From: Bradysia coprophila | Taxonomy: Eukaryota > Arthropoda > Insecta > Diptera > Sciaridae | Assembly: GCF_014529535.1 (NCBI RefSeq) | Contig: NW_023503555.1 | Span: forward strand, 6,944,001-7,008,000 | DNA length: 64,000 bases | Reading direction: 5' to 3' | Shown here: in pieces, positions 23,741 to 33,894 of the stretch | Layout: the number at the start of each line of letters is the position of its first letter | How positions within the stretch are numbered: the stretch's first letter is position 1 | Program-made: the position numbers and the translations under genes | The notes under the pieces: model-generated | The model's database searches: none | Seen by the model: the letters and a program-made list of their open reading frames with translations, nothing else | Told to the model about the DNA's origin: nothing

Positions 23741-26011
23741 ATGATTGTTGTACAGCTATTCTTGGCCGTAGCCGTTTGTGCTTTGTTTATTCGTTTTATC
23801 AACGGCAATAAGCGTTTACCACCGGGTAAATAAAGTTTAATATGTCCGACGAAGTGACTACACTAATTTTAGAATTTTATCAGGTCCGCTGAGATTGCCG
23901 GTATTGGGTAGTGCAATACAACTTTACCTATCTCATCCAACCGTTCCACATCTGGCTCTGTCAAACTTGGCTGCTAAATATGGTGAAATATTTAGTTTTG
24001 GATTTGGAAGTCAACTTGCTGGTAAAATGAACGGACGATAGTCCCATTTTTTTAGTTTATTTGATTTACAGTTGACGTCAGTCAAATTCAGTCATGAAAT
24101 TGTCTTAGCTGTTTTTTAGTTGGTCCACTCATTTCACCAAAACTGATCAATACGTCTTCATAGGAATAAATATCTACGCCCCCGCGCGAGGTAGTGGTAC
24201 AACCTTATGAAGACCTATAAGCAGTTTTGGTTGGTCTGAATTTCACTGACATCGACCGTACTAACATTTTTTGCTTGTTTCAGTCGCTGTGTCCTCGTAC
24301 GAAGCATTAAGAGAAATTTTTAGGCTTGATGACACTAACCGCCGTCGCTATCTAGTTCCGTTTGTTGAGGACAGAAATTATGGAAAGAATCTCGGTAAGA
24401 AGTCAGATTCTCTTCTGACGATATTTAAACGTCCGCAATCGGCTCCTTACAGGAATCTTTTTCGGTGTTGGACGGAACTGGTTGGATGTCAGAATATTCA
24501 CAAAGAAAATTATGCGAAAATTCGGATACGGAAATGTTAAAATAATGGATCAGTCGTTGATCGATTCGGCTAATCAACTCATTGATAGCATAAAAACGCT
24601 TCTTTTGGACAACAACGATGGAACGTTTGCGGTTAAAACTTCGATATTTTCCGTTCACGTTCTTAATGTCTTATGGACTACAGTCGGAGGCTACAAATTC
24701 GATCCAAACGATGAACTTTTGATCCGAAACATGAATTGTCTGGACAAGGCAGCGCATGTTTACGGAAACCAGAACCTGTACAATGTGTTCCCATTTTTGA
24801 AGAGCTGGTTTCCGTCTTTGGTCAATTATCCAGAGCATTTGAAGATACACGAAGAAATTCACGGATTTACCAAAGTAAAATCAAGCCGGGGAAGTATGTG
24901 ATTACATTCGTTATTCAATTCTGTTAATCTGTTAATCACCCACTTCCCTCACTGTACTTTTTGGAAAGTCAGGATTTACTATCTGCGGTTAACTTACAGT
25001 TTCTTGTAAACGATGCTAAAGAAAGACGAAGCCAGCGCTTGGATTCCGAGCCAACGTCGTTTATCGAAATATTTTTAGATAAAATTGATGAACATCATGG
25101 CAACCCGGACACCATTTATACCGGTAAAAAGATTCGATCCCTGTAACCCTCCCATAACTAAAGTAAGTTTACCTCACACGACAATAGAGGAACAGTTGGA
25201 AATTATTCTGGAAGATTTATTGTTCGGTGGTCTGGAAACGACTGGAACCCTTCTGAATTGGTCCATACTGTATATGGTCCTCAATCCGGATATACAAAAT
25301 AAAGTTCGACAAGTGATTCAGTCTAAAAGAACCAATCAAACTCTCCTGATGCCTGCTGTGGAATTGAAAAGGTCCGTTGAGCTATTGGAATATTAAGCCT
25401 TCGGTTGAGCATTCCTTCGAATTTCAGAATACCTTACGTCAAGGCCACGATTTTGGAAATATTTCGGTGTGGAAATGTTGCCCCTACCCCTGTTCCTAGG
25501 TTAGCAACTGGAGATATTCAATATCGAGATTACATCCTACCAAAGGTTCTCAACGATTGAAATAGTTATTATGAAGTTGTCGTTAACTAGACTGTGTCAC
25601 TTCGTAGGGTACCTTACTGTTCTACAATTTGGAGCCGATTTTCAGCGACAAGAAATTTTGGAAAGATCCCGAAACATTCCAACCGGAACGATTTTTGAAC
25701 GAGAACGGCGAAATCAATCAATCAGCATCCGAAAAGATATCGGGAACAGTATTTGGTGTTGGTAAGATTTGAAAGAATTTGCGAAATTTGCCTGATGTTA
25801 ACAGTCAGAATTTTGTGTTAAATTAGGAGCAAGGACGTGTTTTGGTGAAAATGTCGGCCTGGATTCACTATATACTTACTTTGCGGCATTGATAGTCAAT
25901 TTCAAATTTGATGTTATTCCGGGACAAGAACCATCAGCAGATAATTACACTTCTAATTTTACCAAATACCCTAATACTTACAGTGTGAAAGTAACAAAGT
26001 TATCCGCTTGA
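23741..26011 (+). CDS. Cytochrome P450 A (nine exons, 506 aa)
   Basis: Haem-thiolate monooxygenase, predicted ER-anchored. Exons: 23,741-23,825; 23,884-24,021; 24,284-24,394; 24,453-24,874; 25,000-25,123; 25,188-25,371; 25,428-25,545; 25,608-25,761; 25,827-26,011. All introns are GT-AG and phases join exactly. Visible landmarks are an N-terminal hydrophobic anchor, PPGP (about 27-30), C-helix W121-x3-R125, I-helix GGLETT (307-312), E365-x2-R368, FQPERF (418-423) and haem loop FGVGARTCFG (443-452, Cys450). Short exons and motif style suggest insect clan CYP2, but family and substrate cannot be named by eye. An in-frame TGA after the seventh exon (25,558) falls inside an intron and does no harm. 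AATAAA follows the stop by 22 bp. Intron 2 holds a MITE. A same-strand paralogue lies 4.2 kb downstream (stop to start). Confidence 0.92.
24067..24260. repeat. TACAGT-ended MITE in P450 A intron 2
   Basis: Same insertion as at 30,489-30,723, with ends TACAGTTGACGTCAGT and ACTGACATCGACCGTA. Compared with unit B, about 45 bp of the right arm is missing, so the hairpin is broken here. Confidence 0.65.
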
Positions 26012-26344
26012 TTCCCAAAACCCAGTTTTAACAATAAAAAGACACACAAATTAATTACGATTTCGAATCGCCTTGGTAATGACCCAAATGTAACCCAAAC
26101 TAATTCTAATTGTGTCTCACACTGTTGAAATGAGATGAGAATAAAGGAAAATTTTAAAAATGACTATTCGAAGTGGAACTATCGGTAATGTAGATACCTC
26201 AAATGTTATTCTTGGATGAAATAAAAATCAATCAGCGACTCGTTCACTTATAATCTAAAAGATTATTACAAAATCTGATGATCACAAGCTAGCTTTCAAG
26301 ACATAAAAAAACTTGTCTCAACTCACTTTCGTTGTCTTTTTGAG

Positions 26345-26487
26345 AAAAATTTAAAATTTGACGAAATTCGAAAATTTGACGAAAATCGAAAATTTGACGA
26401 AAATCTGACGAAAATCGAAAATTTGACGAAAATCGAAAATTTGACGAAATTCGAAAATTTGACGAAAATCGAAAATTTGACGAAAAA
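26345..26487. repeat. 18-bp tandem repeat (AAAATTTGACGAAAATCG)
   Basis: Seven to eight units with small variants (AAATTCG for AAATCG, one shortened unit). It starts just where unit A stops matching unit B. It keeps long minus-strand frames open at 26,289-26,554 that read as Phe/Arg/Gln/Ser-rich repeats and are not genes. Confidence 0.8.
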
Positions 26488-26489
26488 AG

Positions 26490-27350
26490 TAATTCTCTAT
26501 CTGCCACCATTCAAGAAATATCTCCAAAACCCCAATTGACGCACCCATTTCCAACTTTCGACATTTTTCACATATGCCCCTCTGCTCTACTCGTAAAACT
26601 CTGAGACTTTGCCGAAGAAAGTAACTCTCTATCTCTTCATAATCGCAAAAATATTAGTCCTTTCATCCTACGCTCGAGTAGCTCAAAATTTGGTCACTCT
26701 AATCACTCTAGCTCAAACGAATCTGCCCCGATTTTTTAAATTATTTTTTTATTTTTTCGAATCGTGTTACGAATACCTTTCATTTGATGGGTCGCACGCC
26801 TCTGTAGGTTTCAATACAGCTAAGCTACAGCCGAAAACGCGTTCCCGACCCTCGAAAACCACACTCAGAAACCACTTCGAGGCCAATAAAACAAAATTCT
26901 GGTTTTTCCTGGGGTAATGGCGTATCACGTATTCATTTTTATGCCCACCCTGAGACTCCTGCAATATTTCATGGAGATTGGCTGACTGGTTTCCGAGATC
27001 GACCGTCGATAGATAGATAGATAGAAACATACAGAGTAAGTTGAAAGATTTTGATTGTTTGGGAAAAGAGTCTTTTCAAAAGACAATTTGGTGTATTTTG
27101 TATGAAAAGTGACCAATTTCAAAACGATGTATCTCCGGCAATTTTAAAGTTACATAGTCGAGTGATAGCTCGTTTTGCTCGTATTTGAAGCGCGAATAAG
27201 ATAGTATAGGATTTGTGGTGATACAGGCCAAAGGAAAGAAACTTAAATTCTCGCCTATTGCCGCGTCTCAAAAAATTGTCTTTGTTCTTTTTTTGGAAGT
27301 TAGACTGCGTCAAGTCCTCCGCTATCGCTCCGGACATGATTCCAACGTCT
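26490..27350. repeat. Unit A-specific transposon-like insert
   Basis: Absent from unit B. Contains a GATAGATAGATAGATAG microsatellite (about 27,008-27,026) and open frames on both strands without recognisable domains. Probably transposon debris of unknown class. Confidence 0.45.
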
Positions 27351-28262
27351 GACATGTACATCCTACATGTTCGACGTATAAACATACGAGTGACACGAAT
27401 AGTTACTAGCAGTATGTATTTAACTTTTACTTGTTGTTTTGCTTGATGCATCCAAATTGAAACGCTAAGTTTTGTTGCGATTATTTATTTTCCATGCATT
27501 CGGTCAAACGACCATCTTCAGGGCTATAAACAATCCAAAGCTAAGCGTTGGCGTACATAAATTTTTATCTAAATTAAACTTACAATCGATATCACGCAGT
27601 TGTTGAACAAAAATTTTTTGAAATTTTTATTTTCTCCTTCGCAGATTATATCGCGTTTGTTTGTTTTGATTTGTGTTGTTGACATTGACCAGCTGATTAG
27701 CAGGGTTATCAGCAACATTATTTGTCGATGTATCTACTGAGCCGTATGATGTTGGAAGTTCGGGGTTTACAATAGGACGTTTCGCGTTATTTTTGATAAT
27801 GTTGTAAAAAACAGGTGTAATGTGCGCAGCGTCCGATTTGAAGTTAAGTGATCTGTCGCCATGCAGAACAATCTGATTGGCTTCGTGGATCTTCAGCATA
27901 GGAGAATGGACTTTAGAAACTAAGGGTAAAATCTATTACAATTTAGTACTTTTCTTCATAAAAAGACTGCTGTCACTGAATTATTTTTTCATGAACAAAC
28001 TTCACTGCTGTGACATTTAATGGGAATGAATCAATGTGAAGTTGTTACACAAAAAAATAGTACAGTGAAATTGAAGTACTATAAAAAAAATGTGGCGCCT
28101 CTACAGGCCAACCGACTAGGCGAATGGCTTTCTTCCGAACTCTTTTCAGTATTTCTTTTCCATCAAAATCAAATTCATGGTGTGCTGGTCCAGTATCAAA
28201 GACATGCTATCTGCCAGCCATTTCATACATAATGGACGTATGTTGAAGAATTTTTTTTCAGT
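27350..28262. repeat. Split foldback element of unit A
   Basis: CCAACGTCTGACATGTACAT near 27,340-27,360, with ATGTTCGACGTATAAACATACG, matches the centre-left of the intact palindrome at 32,776-33,072. The right arm (GCCAGCCATTTCATACATAA ... ATGTTGAAGAATTTTTTTTC) reappears at about 28,200-28,262. The DNA between is an insertion that broke the palindrome. Confidence 0.55.
27627..27899 (-). other. 90-codon frame ending RYNLRRRK, possible transposon protein remnant
   Basis: An Asn/Thr-rich frame with a basic YNLR tail, a kind of ending common at the C-termini of retroelement polyproteins (general knowledge). No upstream protease, reverse transcriptase or integrase motif is visible. It lies within the insertion that splits the unit A foldback element. 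Low certainty that it was ever coding. Confidence 0.25.
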
Positions 28263-28563
28263 GCAATCACGTGACATCTGTAAAAATGAAGATCCCACTG
28301 CTGTATTTAAAATCTTGTCGCTAACTTGTCCCTAAACTGGAATTAAATTAATTAATGAAAACATACAAAGTATATGCATTCGTATATGCATATATGGTTG
28401 AAAATTAGGAGGTATTTTTTGACGTTGGAAAAATAAGTGTTCGTGCTAGGAGCATTGCTATGCTAGGTTGCATCAATCACTTTTGTCGAATTCCAAACTT
28501 AGTGGGGTGAATGACAATTTTGTATATGTGTATATGTGGAAGTAGGGCTACACTCGATCGTTA

Positions 28564-28621
28564 CACTTCTGTACGTAACACACACACTCGCAAACGCTCG
28601 TTCGTGTTATGTACAGAAGTG
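28564..28621. repeat. Short hairpin, 18-bp stem
   Basis: CACTTCTGTACGTAACAC and GTGTTATGTACAGAAGTG pair with one mismatch around a 22-base CA- and CG-rich loop. It lies between the duplication units. It could be a tiny MITE or a structured transcript. Confidence 0.6.
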
Positions 28622-28708
28622 GCATTACCCCTCCTACCACATAATAATTAAATTATTAGTGAAATAACAAGAAATAACCAGTCTGTTGTCTCATTCAAGT
28701 GGACCCTT

Positions 28709-28905
28709 TACAGTCGGCAAGCGTATCAGGAGTTTTACTCACGGATCTATTACTTTTTTTTAATCTAAATATTTTCAATAGATTGATTTCAAAATCCTTT
28801 ACTTCATTTTTTGAACCTATTTTTACTATATAAGACTGCATAATATTTGTCGTTTATTACTGCGTTCGTCGAGGCGTTCGTTATCGTTAACAGATGTAAA
28901 TATAA
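28709..28905 (+). repeat. TTAA-type MITE at the unit A/unit B junction
   Basis: Starts CCTTTACAGTCGGCAAGC and holds TATATAAG at 28,827-28,834 and ATCGTTAACAGATG near the end. Unit B homology begins inside it at about 28,732. Confidence 0.7.
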
Positions 28906-29496
28906 ATCTTTGTAAGATGTTTTTTACAACAATAAAACATTTAGGTCTTCAGATCCACTAGTTCACTTTGATAAAATACTCTCGAGTTTTGTCATATGTA
29001 AAGTATCTACGAATGCTCTTAAGTGAGAGAGTGTTCAACAAAATCAAATGATTTGAGTTATATTTTCTGCTTAGAGGCCCAAATATAATTAGTATAACTA
29101 AGCTGTAGGTAATAAATCACGAAATAATCTCTTTTCTAGTTATATCTGTCTCGATAGACATGCATAAAGAAATAACTTAATCATTTTGTCAAACATCGAT
29201 AACAACATCTGATTAAAATGTTACTGAAAGTTATATCAAGGTCGTGAACCTTAATGTCACCTGATAAGAGCCGTATTTAGGCAAAGTGGCATTTGGCCTA
29301 CTTACTAGATTTTCTAATTATTCATATAAAAAGAATTGGTAAATTATAGGAATATTGCTGAAGCAGTACTGCTAGCTGTTAAATTTTGGCCACAATAAAT
29401 GATGCAGTAAATTTGTGAGTTGTTATGAAACCTGACTTTTGTCTCGCACTACAACTCTCACATCTGTAAAAAATATATTTTATATTGGTATTTTGA

Positions 29497-29700
29497 CCTG
29501 TCACAGACGGCAAGTATATTAAAAGTTTTACTATTCAAACTATTCTTTCATTTGATCGAAGATTTTCATAGAATGATTTCAGAAATCTTTTACTTCATTT
29601 GTTTTGAACATGCTTTTTGCTACATAAAACCTTATTAGTCAGAGCTGGTCGTTTATTCTTGCTGTCGTTGTTGATAACAGATGACAGCCGTCTGAACAGT
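29497..29700 (+). repeat. TTAA-type MITE with defined ends (204 bp)
   Basis: Ends CCTGTCACAGACGGC and GCCGTCTGAACAGT are imperfect inverses. It is flanked by TTGA (a mutated TTAA) at left and TTAA at right. The uninterrupted site is preserved in unit A at 23,225-23,228. It contains ATCTTTTACTTCATTTG, a TACATAAAACC degenerate TATA core and TTGATAACAGATGACAGCCG. No ORF: a non-autonomous DNA element, probably piggyBac-type by its TTAA target. Confidence 0.85.
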
Positions 29701-29839
29701 TTAACACTGTGACCTCTGTTCAGCTGTTCCAGCATTGGACAATTTGTTTTTGTTGCACAGGTACAACTAGAAACTCGATGTTCTGTGAAAGTTAGAAATA
29801 TTTGCCAGAGATGTATTAAAACCTTTAAATAAACAGTCT

Positions 29840-29985
29840 TATTATCAGATCTATTACTTCATTTTAATTTCATTTTCAATTTAATTTGATCAAAGTACTT
29901 TCAAAACATTGATGTCAAATCTATTACTTAATTTTTTGAACATTTTTCGCTGCTATGTAAGACCGATAGCAGATGATATCCGTCC
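29840..29985 (+). repeat. TTAA-type MITE in the P450 B upstream region
   Basis: Counterpart of 23,375-23,565 with a short deletion before CGATAGCAGATGATATCC. Ends about 190 bp before the P450 B start. Confidence 0.6.
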
Positions 29986-30171
29986 GTAGCTGGTCAAATT
30001 CAATACGGTCACTGAATTTTTGGGTCTGACTACGTCTCTGTCAGATAAGTATTATCAAGTGAATTAAAATTTTAAAAAGAATTTATCTAATCATAATGAG
30101 CGACCTAAAATTCAAAATAACTGTAACGCACCATTACAGTGCAACACTCGTAGAGTTGAAAAGAAATCGAA

Positions 30172-32477
30172 ATGATTCTATTCTTGGCCGTAGCCGTTTG
30201 TGCTTTGTTTATACGTTTTATCAACGGCAATAAGCGTTTACCACCTGGTAAATAACGTTAATTATGTCCGACGAAGTGACTACACTAATTTTACAATTTC
30301 ATCAAGGTCCGCTCAGATTGCCGGTATTGGGTAGTGCAATACAACTTTACCTATCCCATCCAACCGTTCCACATCTGGCTCTATCAAACTTGGCTGCCAA
30401 ATATGGTGAAATATTTAGTTTTGGATTTGGAAGTCAACTTGCTGGTAAAGTGAACCGACGATCGTCCCAATTTTTTGTTTATTTGATTTACAGTTGACGT
30501 CAGTCAAATTCAATCATGACATTGTCTTAGCTGTTTTTCAGCTGGTCCACTCATTTCACCAAAACTGATCAATATGTCTTCATAGGGATAAAATATCTAT
30601 ACCCACGCGCGAGGTAGTGGTACAACCTTATGAAGACCTACAAGCAGTTTTGGTTGTATGAGAGGACCAGCTGAAAAACAGGTGAAGCAATTTCATGTCT
30701 GAATTTCACTGACGTCGACCGTACTAACATTTTTTGCTTGTTTCAGTCGCTGTATCCTCGTACGAAGCATTCAGAGAAATTTTTAGGCTTGATGACACTA
30801 ACCGCCGTCGCTATTTAATTCCGTCTGTTGAGGACAGAAATTATGGAAAGAATCTCGGTAAGAAATCAGATTCTCTGCTGACGATATTTAAACGTCCGCA
30901 ATCGGCTCCTTACAGGAATCATTTTCGGTGCTGGACGGAACTGGTTAGATGTCAGAATATTCACAAAGAAAATTATGCGAGAATTCGGATACGGAAAGGT
31001 TAAAATAATGGATCAGTCGTTGATCGATTCGGCTAATCAACTCATTGATAGCATAAAAACGCTTCTTTTGGACAACAACGATGGAACGTTTGCGGTTAAA
31101 ACTTCGATATTTTCCGTTCACGTTCTTAATGTCTTATGGACTACAGTCGGAGGCTACAAATTCGATCCAAACGATGAACTTTTGATCCGAAACATGAATT
31201 GTCTGGACAAGGCAGTGCATGTTTACGGAAACCAGAACCTGTACAATGTGTTCCCATTTTTGAAGAGCTGGTTTCCGTCTTTGGTCAATTATCCAGAGCA
31301 TTTGAAAATACACGAAGAAATTCACGGATTTACCAGAGTAAAATCAAGCCGGGGAAGTATGTGATTACATTCGGTATTGAATTCCCATCTGTTAATCACC
31401 CACTTCCCTCACGTGTATTTTTTTTGGAAAGGTAGGATTTATTATCTGCGGTTAACTTGCAGTTTCTTGTAAGCGATGCTAAAGAAAGACGAAGCCAGCG
31501 CTTGGATTCGGAGCCAACGTCGTTTATCGAAATATTTTTAGATAAAATTGATGAACATCATGGCAACCCGGACACCATTTATACCGGTAAATTTAAGATT
31601 CGATCCCTGTAACCCTCCCATAACTAAAGTAAGTTTACCTCACACGACAATAGAGGAACAGTTGGAAATTATTCTGGAAGATTTATTGCTCGGTGGTCTG
31701 GAAACGACTGGAACCCTTCTGAATTGGTCCATACTGTATATGGTCCTCAATCCGGATATACAAAATAAAGTTCGGAAAGTGATTCTGTCGAAAAGAACCA
31801 ATCAAAATCTCCTGATGCCTGCTGTGGAATTGAAAAGGTCCGTTGAGCTATTGGAATATTAGGCCTTCGGTTGAGCATTCCTTCGAATTTCAGAATACCT
31901 TACGTCAAGGCCACGATTTTAGAAATATTTCGGTGTGGAAATGTTGCCCCTACCCCTGTTCCTAGGTTAGCAACTGGCGATATTCAATATCGAGATTACA
32001 TCCTACCAAAGGTTCTCAACGATTGGAATAGTTATTTTGAAGTTGTCGTTAACTAGACTGTGTCACTTCTTAGGGTACCTTACTGTTCTACAATTTGGAG
32101 CCGATTTTCAGCGACAAGAAATTTTGGAAAGATCCCGAAACATTCCAACCGGAACGATTTTTGAACGAGAACGGCGAAATCAATCAATCAGCATCCGAAA
32201 AGATATCGGGAACAGTATTTGGTGTTGGTAAGATTTGAAAGAATTTGCGAAATTTGCCTGATGTTAACAGTCAGAATTTTGTGTTAAATTAGGAGCAAGG
32301 ACGTGTTTTGGTGAAAATGTCGGCCTGGATTCACTATATACTTACTTTGCGGCATTGATAGTCAATTTCAAATTTGATGTTATTCCAGGACAAGAACCGT
32401 CAGCAGATAATTACACTTCTAATCTGACCAAACACCCTAATACTTACAGTGTGAAAGTAACAAAATTATCCGCTTGA
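30172..32477 (+). CDS. Cytochrome P450 B (nine exons, 503 aa)
   Basis: Tandem paralogue of P450 A with the same nine-exon structure: 30,172-30,247; 30,307-30,444; 30,747-30,857; 30,916-31,337; 31,463-31,586; 31,654-31,837; 31,894-32,011; 32,074-32,227; 32,293-32,477. The reading frame is open throughout. All hallmarks are kept: W-x3-R in GRNWLDVR, GGLETT, EIFR, FQPERF and FGVGARTCFG with the haem cysteine. Differences from A are few: a start shorter by three codons (MILFLAV against MIVVQLFLAV), GIIFGAG for GIFFGVG, REFGYGK for RKFGYGN, and an AAG rather than CAG acceptor at intron 1. AATAAA lies at 32,499-32,504. Both copies look functional; redundancy or tissue divergence cannot be judged from sequence. 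Confidence 0.92.
30489..30723. repeat. TACAGT-ended MITE in P450 B intron 2
   Basis: Both arms present: TACAGTTGACGTCAGT against ACTGACGTCGACCGTA, and GCTGTTTTTCAGCTGGTCC against GGACCAGCTGAAAAACAG. TA at the ends fits a Tc1/mariner-type target. Relatives at 35.5 and 43.0 kb. Confidence 0.75.
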
Positions 32478-32775
32478 TTCGCAAAACCCAGTTTTAACAA
32501 TAAAAAGACACACAAATTAATTACGATTTCGAATCGCCTTGGTAATGACTATTCGAAGTGGAACCTGTTAGCCTAAACCGGAAATATCGGTAATGTAGAT
32601 TTCCCGAATGTTATTCTTGGATGAAGTATTTTCTTCAACATTTGCGAATAAAAATCAATCAGCGACTCGTTCACTTATAATCTAAAAGATTATTACAAAA
32701 TCTGATGATCGCAAGCTAGCTTTCAAGACATAAAAAAACTTGTCTCAACTCACTTTCGTTGTCTCCAACCAACCA

Positions 32776-33072
32776 CACTGATAAAAAAAAATCGTCAACA
32801 TACGTATGAAATGGCTGGCATACAACTTCATTTCTGCCTTACTTCGGACATGTATATTCCAACGTCTGACATGTATATCGTACATGTTCGACATATAAAC
32901 ATACGAGTGACCGCCGAATAGTCACGAACAGTATGTATGATTATACGTCGGACATGTACGATATACATGTCAGACGTTGGAATATACATATCAGAAGGAA
33001 GGCAGAAATGAAGCTGTCTGCCAACCATTTAATACATAATGGACGTATGTTGAAGAATTTTTTTTATCAGTG
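32776..33072. repeat. Foldback element, 297 bp, arms of about 120 bp
   Basis: CACTGATAAAAAAAA ... TCAACATACG at left is mirrored by CGTATGTTGAAG ... TTATCAGTG at right. Inner arms CTTCATTTCTGCC/GGCAGAAATGAAG and TATTCCAACGTCTGACATGT/ACATGTCAGACGTTGGAATA pair closely. The loop is only about 50 bp. Confidence 0.8.
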
Positions 33073-33699
33073 CAATCACGTGACATCTGTAAAAATGAAG
33101 ATCCCACTGCTGTACTTAAAATCTTGTCGCTAACTTGTCCCTAAACTGGAATTTTGTGCATACGATGTGTTGTCAACCTCGCAAAATTTCCATTAGACCT
33201 CGAGTTACAATCTACACATCTAGGGCCTAAAACGACATTTATCACTGGGTTCATAGCTCTGCTCTTAGCATGAACATAAGAAATATTCGGAGGGTCATGC
33301 AATCAAAGTAGGTAGGCCTTGCATTTCTTTCGTAAAGACAGTAGTCATATTTTCTTGGTGTGAATGAAAACACACAAAGTATGGTTGAAAATTAGGAGTT
33401 TTTTTTGACGTTGGAAAAATAAGTGTTCGTGTTAGGAGCATTGCTATGCTAGGTTGCATCAATCACTATTGTCAAATTTCAAACTTAGTGGGGTGAATGA
33501 CAATTTTTTTTTCTATTTTACTGACATTTTACGTAATCTTAAATCATATATGTCCAGTCCAGAGTCAGTGATAGAGGTAAATTCGACCGATAAGAGTCGA
33601 ATAAATCAATGACTATTCACTTTATATTGTAAAATGAACATTACTGTCAACTTTGAATAAATGCATGAAATGAATGACCCGAATGCTGTTAGAAAATCA

Positions 33700-33890
33700 C
33701 CAGTAAAACTTACAAATCTATTATCTCTTTAAACTATAGCTACTCTTAACCGTTGTATGCAAAATCTTGTACTTCATTTGCTTTAACATACATATTCGTA
33801 GCCGAAATTGCTATATAAGAGCACACTGGCCAGTGATTGTCGCTTATCTTTATCATCATTGTAGATAACAGATGACACAGTCCGTCGCAA
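33700..33890 (+). repeat. TTAA-type MITE right of unit B
   Basis: Contains AAATCTATTATCTC, AAAATCTTGTACTTCATTTG, TATATAAG at 33,812-33,819 and GTAGATAACAGATGACA. Its position mirrors the MITE at the A/B junction, about 200 bp after the end of each unit. Confidence 0.65.
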
Positions 33891-33894
33891 ATCT

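Larger units (their letters stand above)
21596..28517 (+). repeat. Tandem segmental duplication, unit A
   Basis: Homology with unit B (28,732-33,505) starts inside a TTAA-type MITE at AGTTTTACTC.CGGATCTATT. It runs through upstream DNA, the whole P450 gene and its 3' flank to about 26,336. After unit-specific insertions it resumes at about 28,200 and ends at GTGGGGTGAATGACAATTTT. Unit A carries extra insertions at 21,718-21,942, about 22,330-23,020 and about 26,340-28,190. It lacks the MITE found in unit B at 29,497-29,700. Confidence 0.85.
28732..33505 (+). repeat. Tandem segmental duplication, unit B
   Basis: Counterpart of unit A with near-identical exons and introns. Unit-specific differences: MITE gain at 29,497-29,700, an intact foldback element at 32,776-33,072 and a three-codon difference at the P450 start. 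Homology stops at GTGGGGTGAATGACAATTTT. Another TTAA-type MITE lies about 190 bp further right. Confidence 0.85.

Noticed and set aside
25546-25607. Apparent nonsense codon in P450 A (TGA where unit B has TGG)
   Set aside because: The codon lies in the intron between exons 7 and 8 in the spliced model, so it does not interrupt the protein.
26289-26554. Phe/Ser/Arg-rich repeat proteins on the minus strand
   Set aside because: They are produced entirely by the 18-bp AAAATTTGACGAAAATCG tandem repeat.
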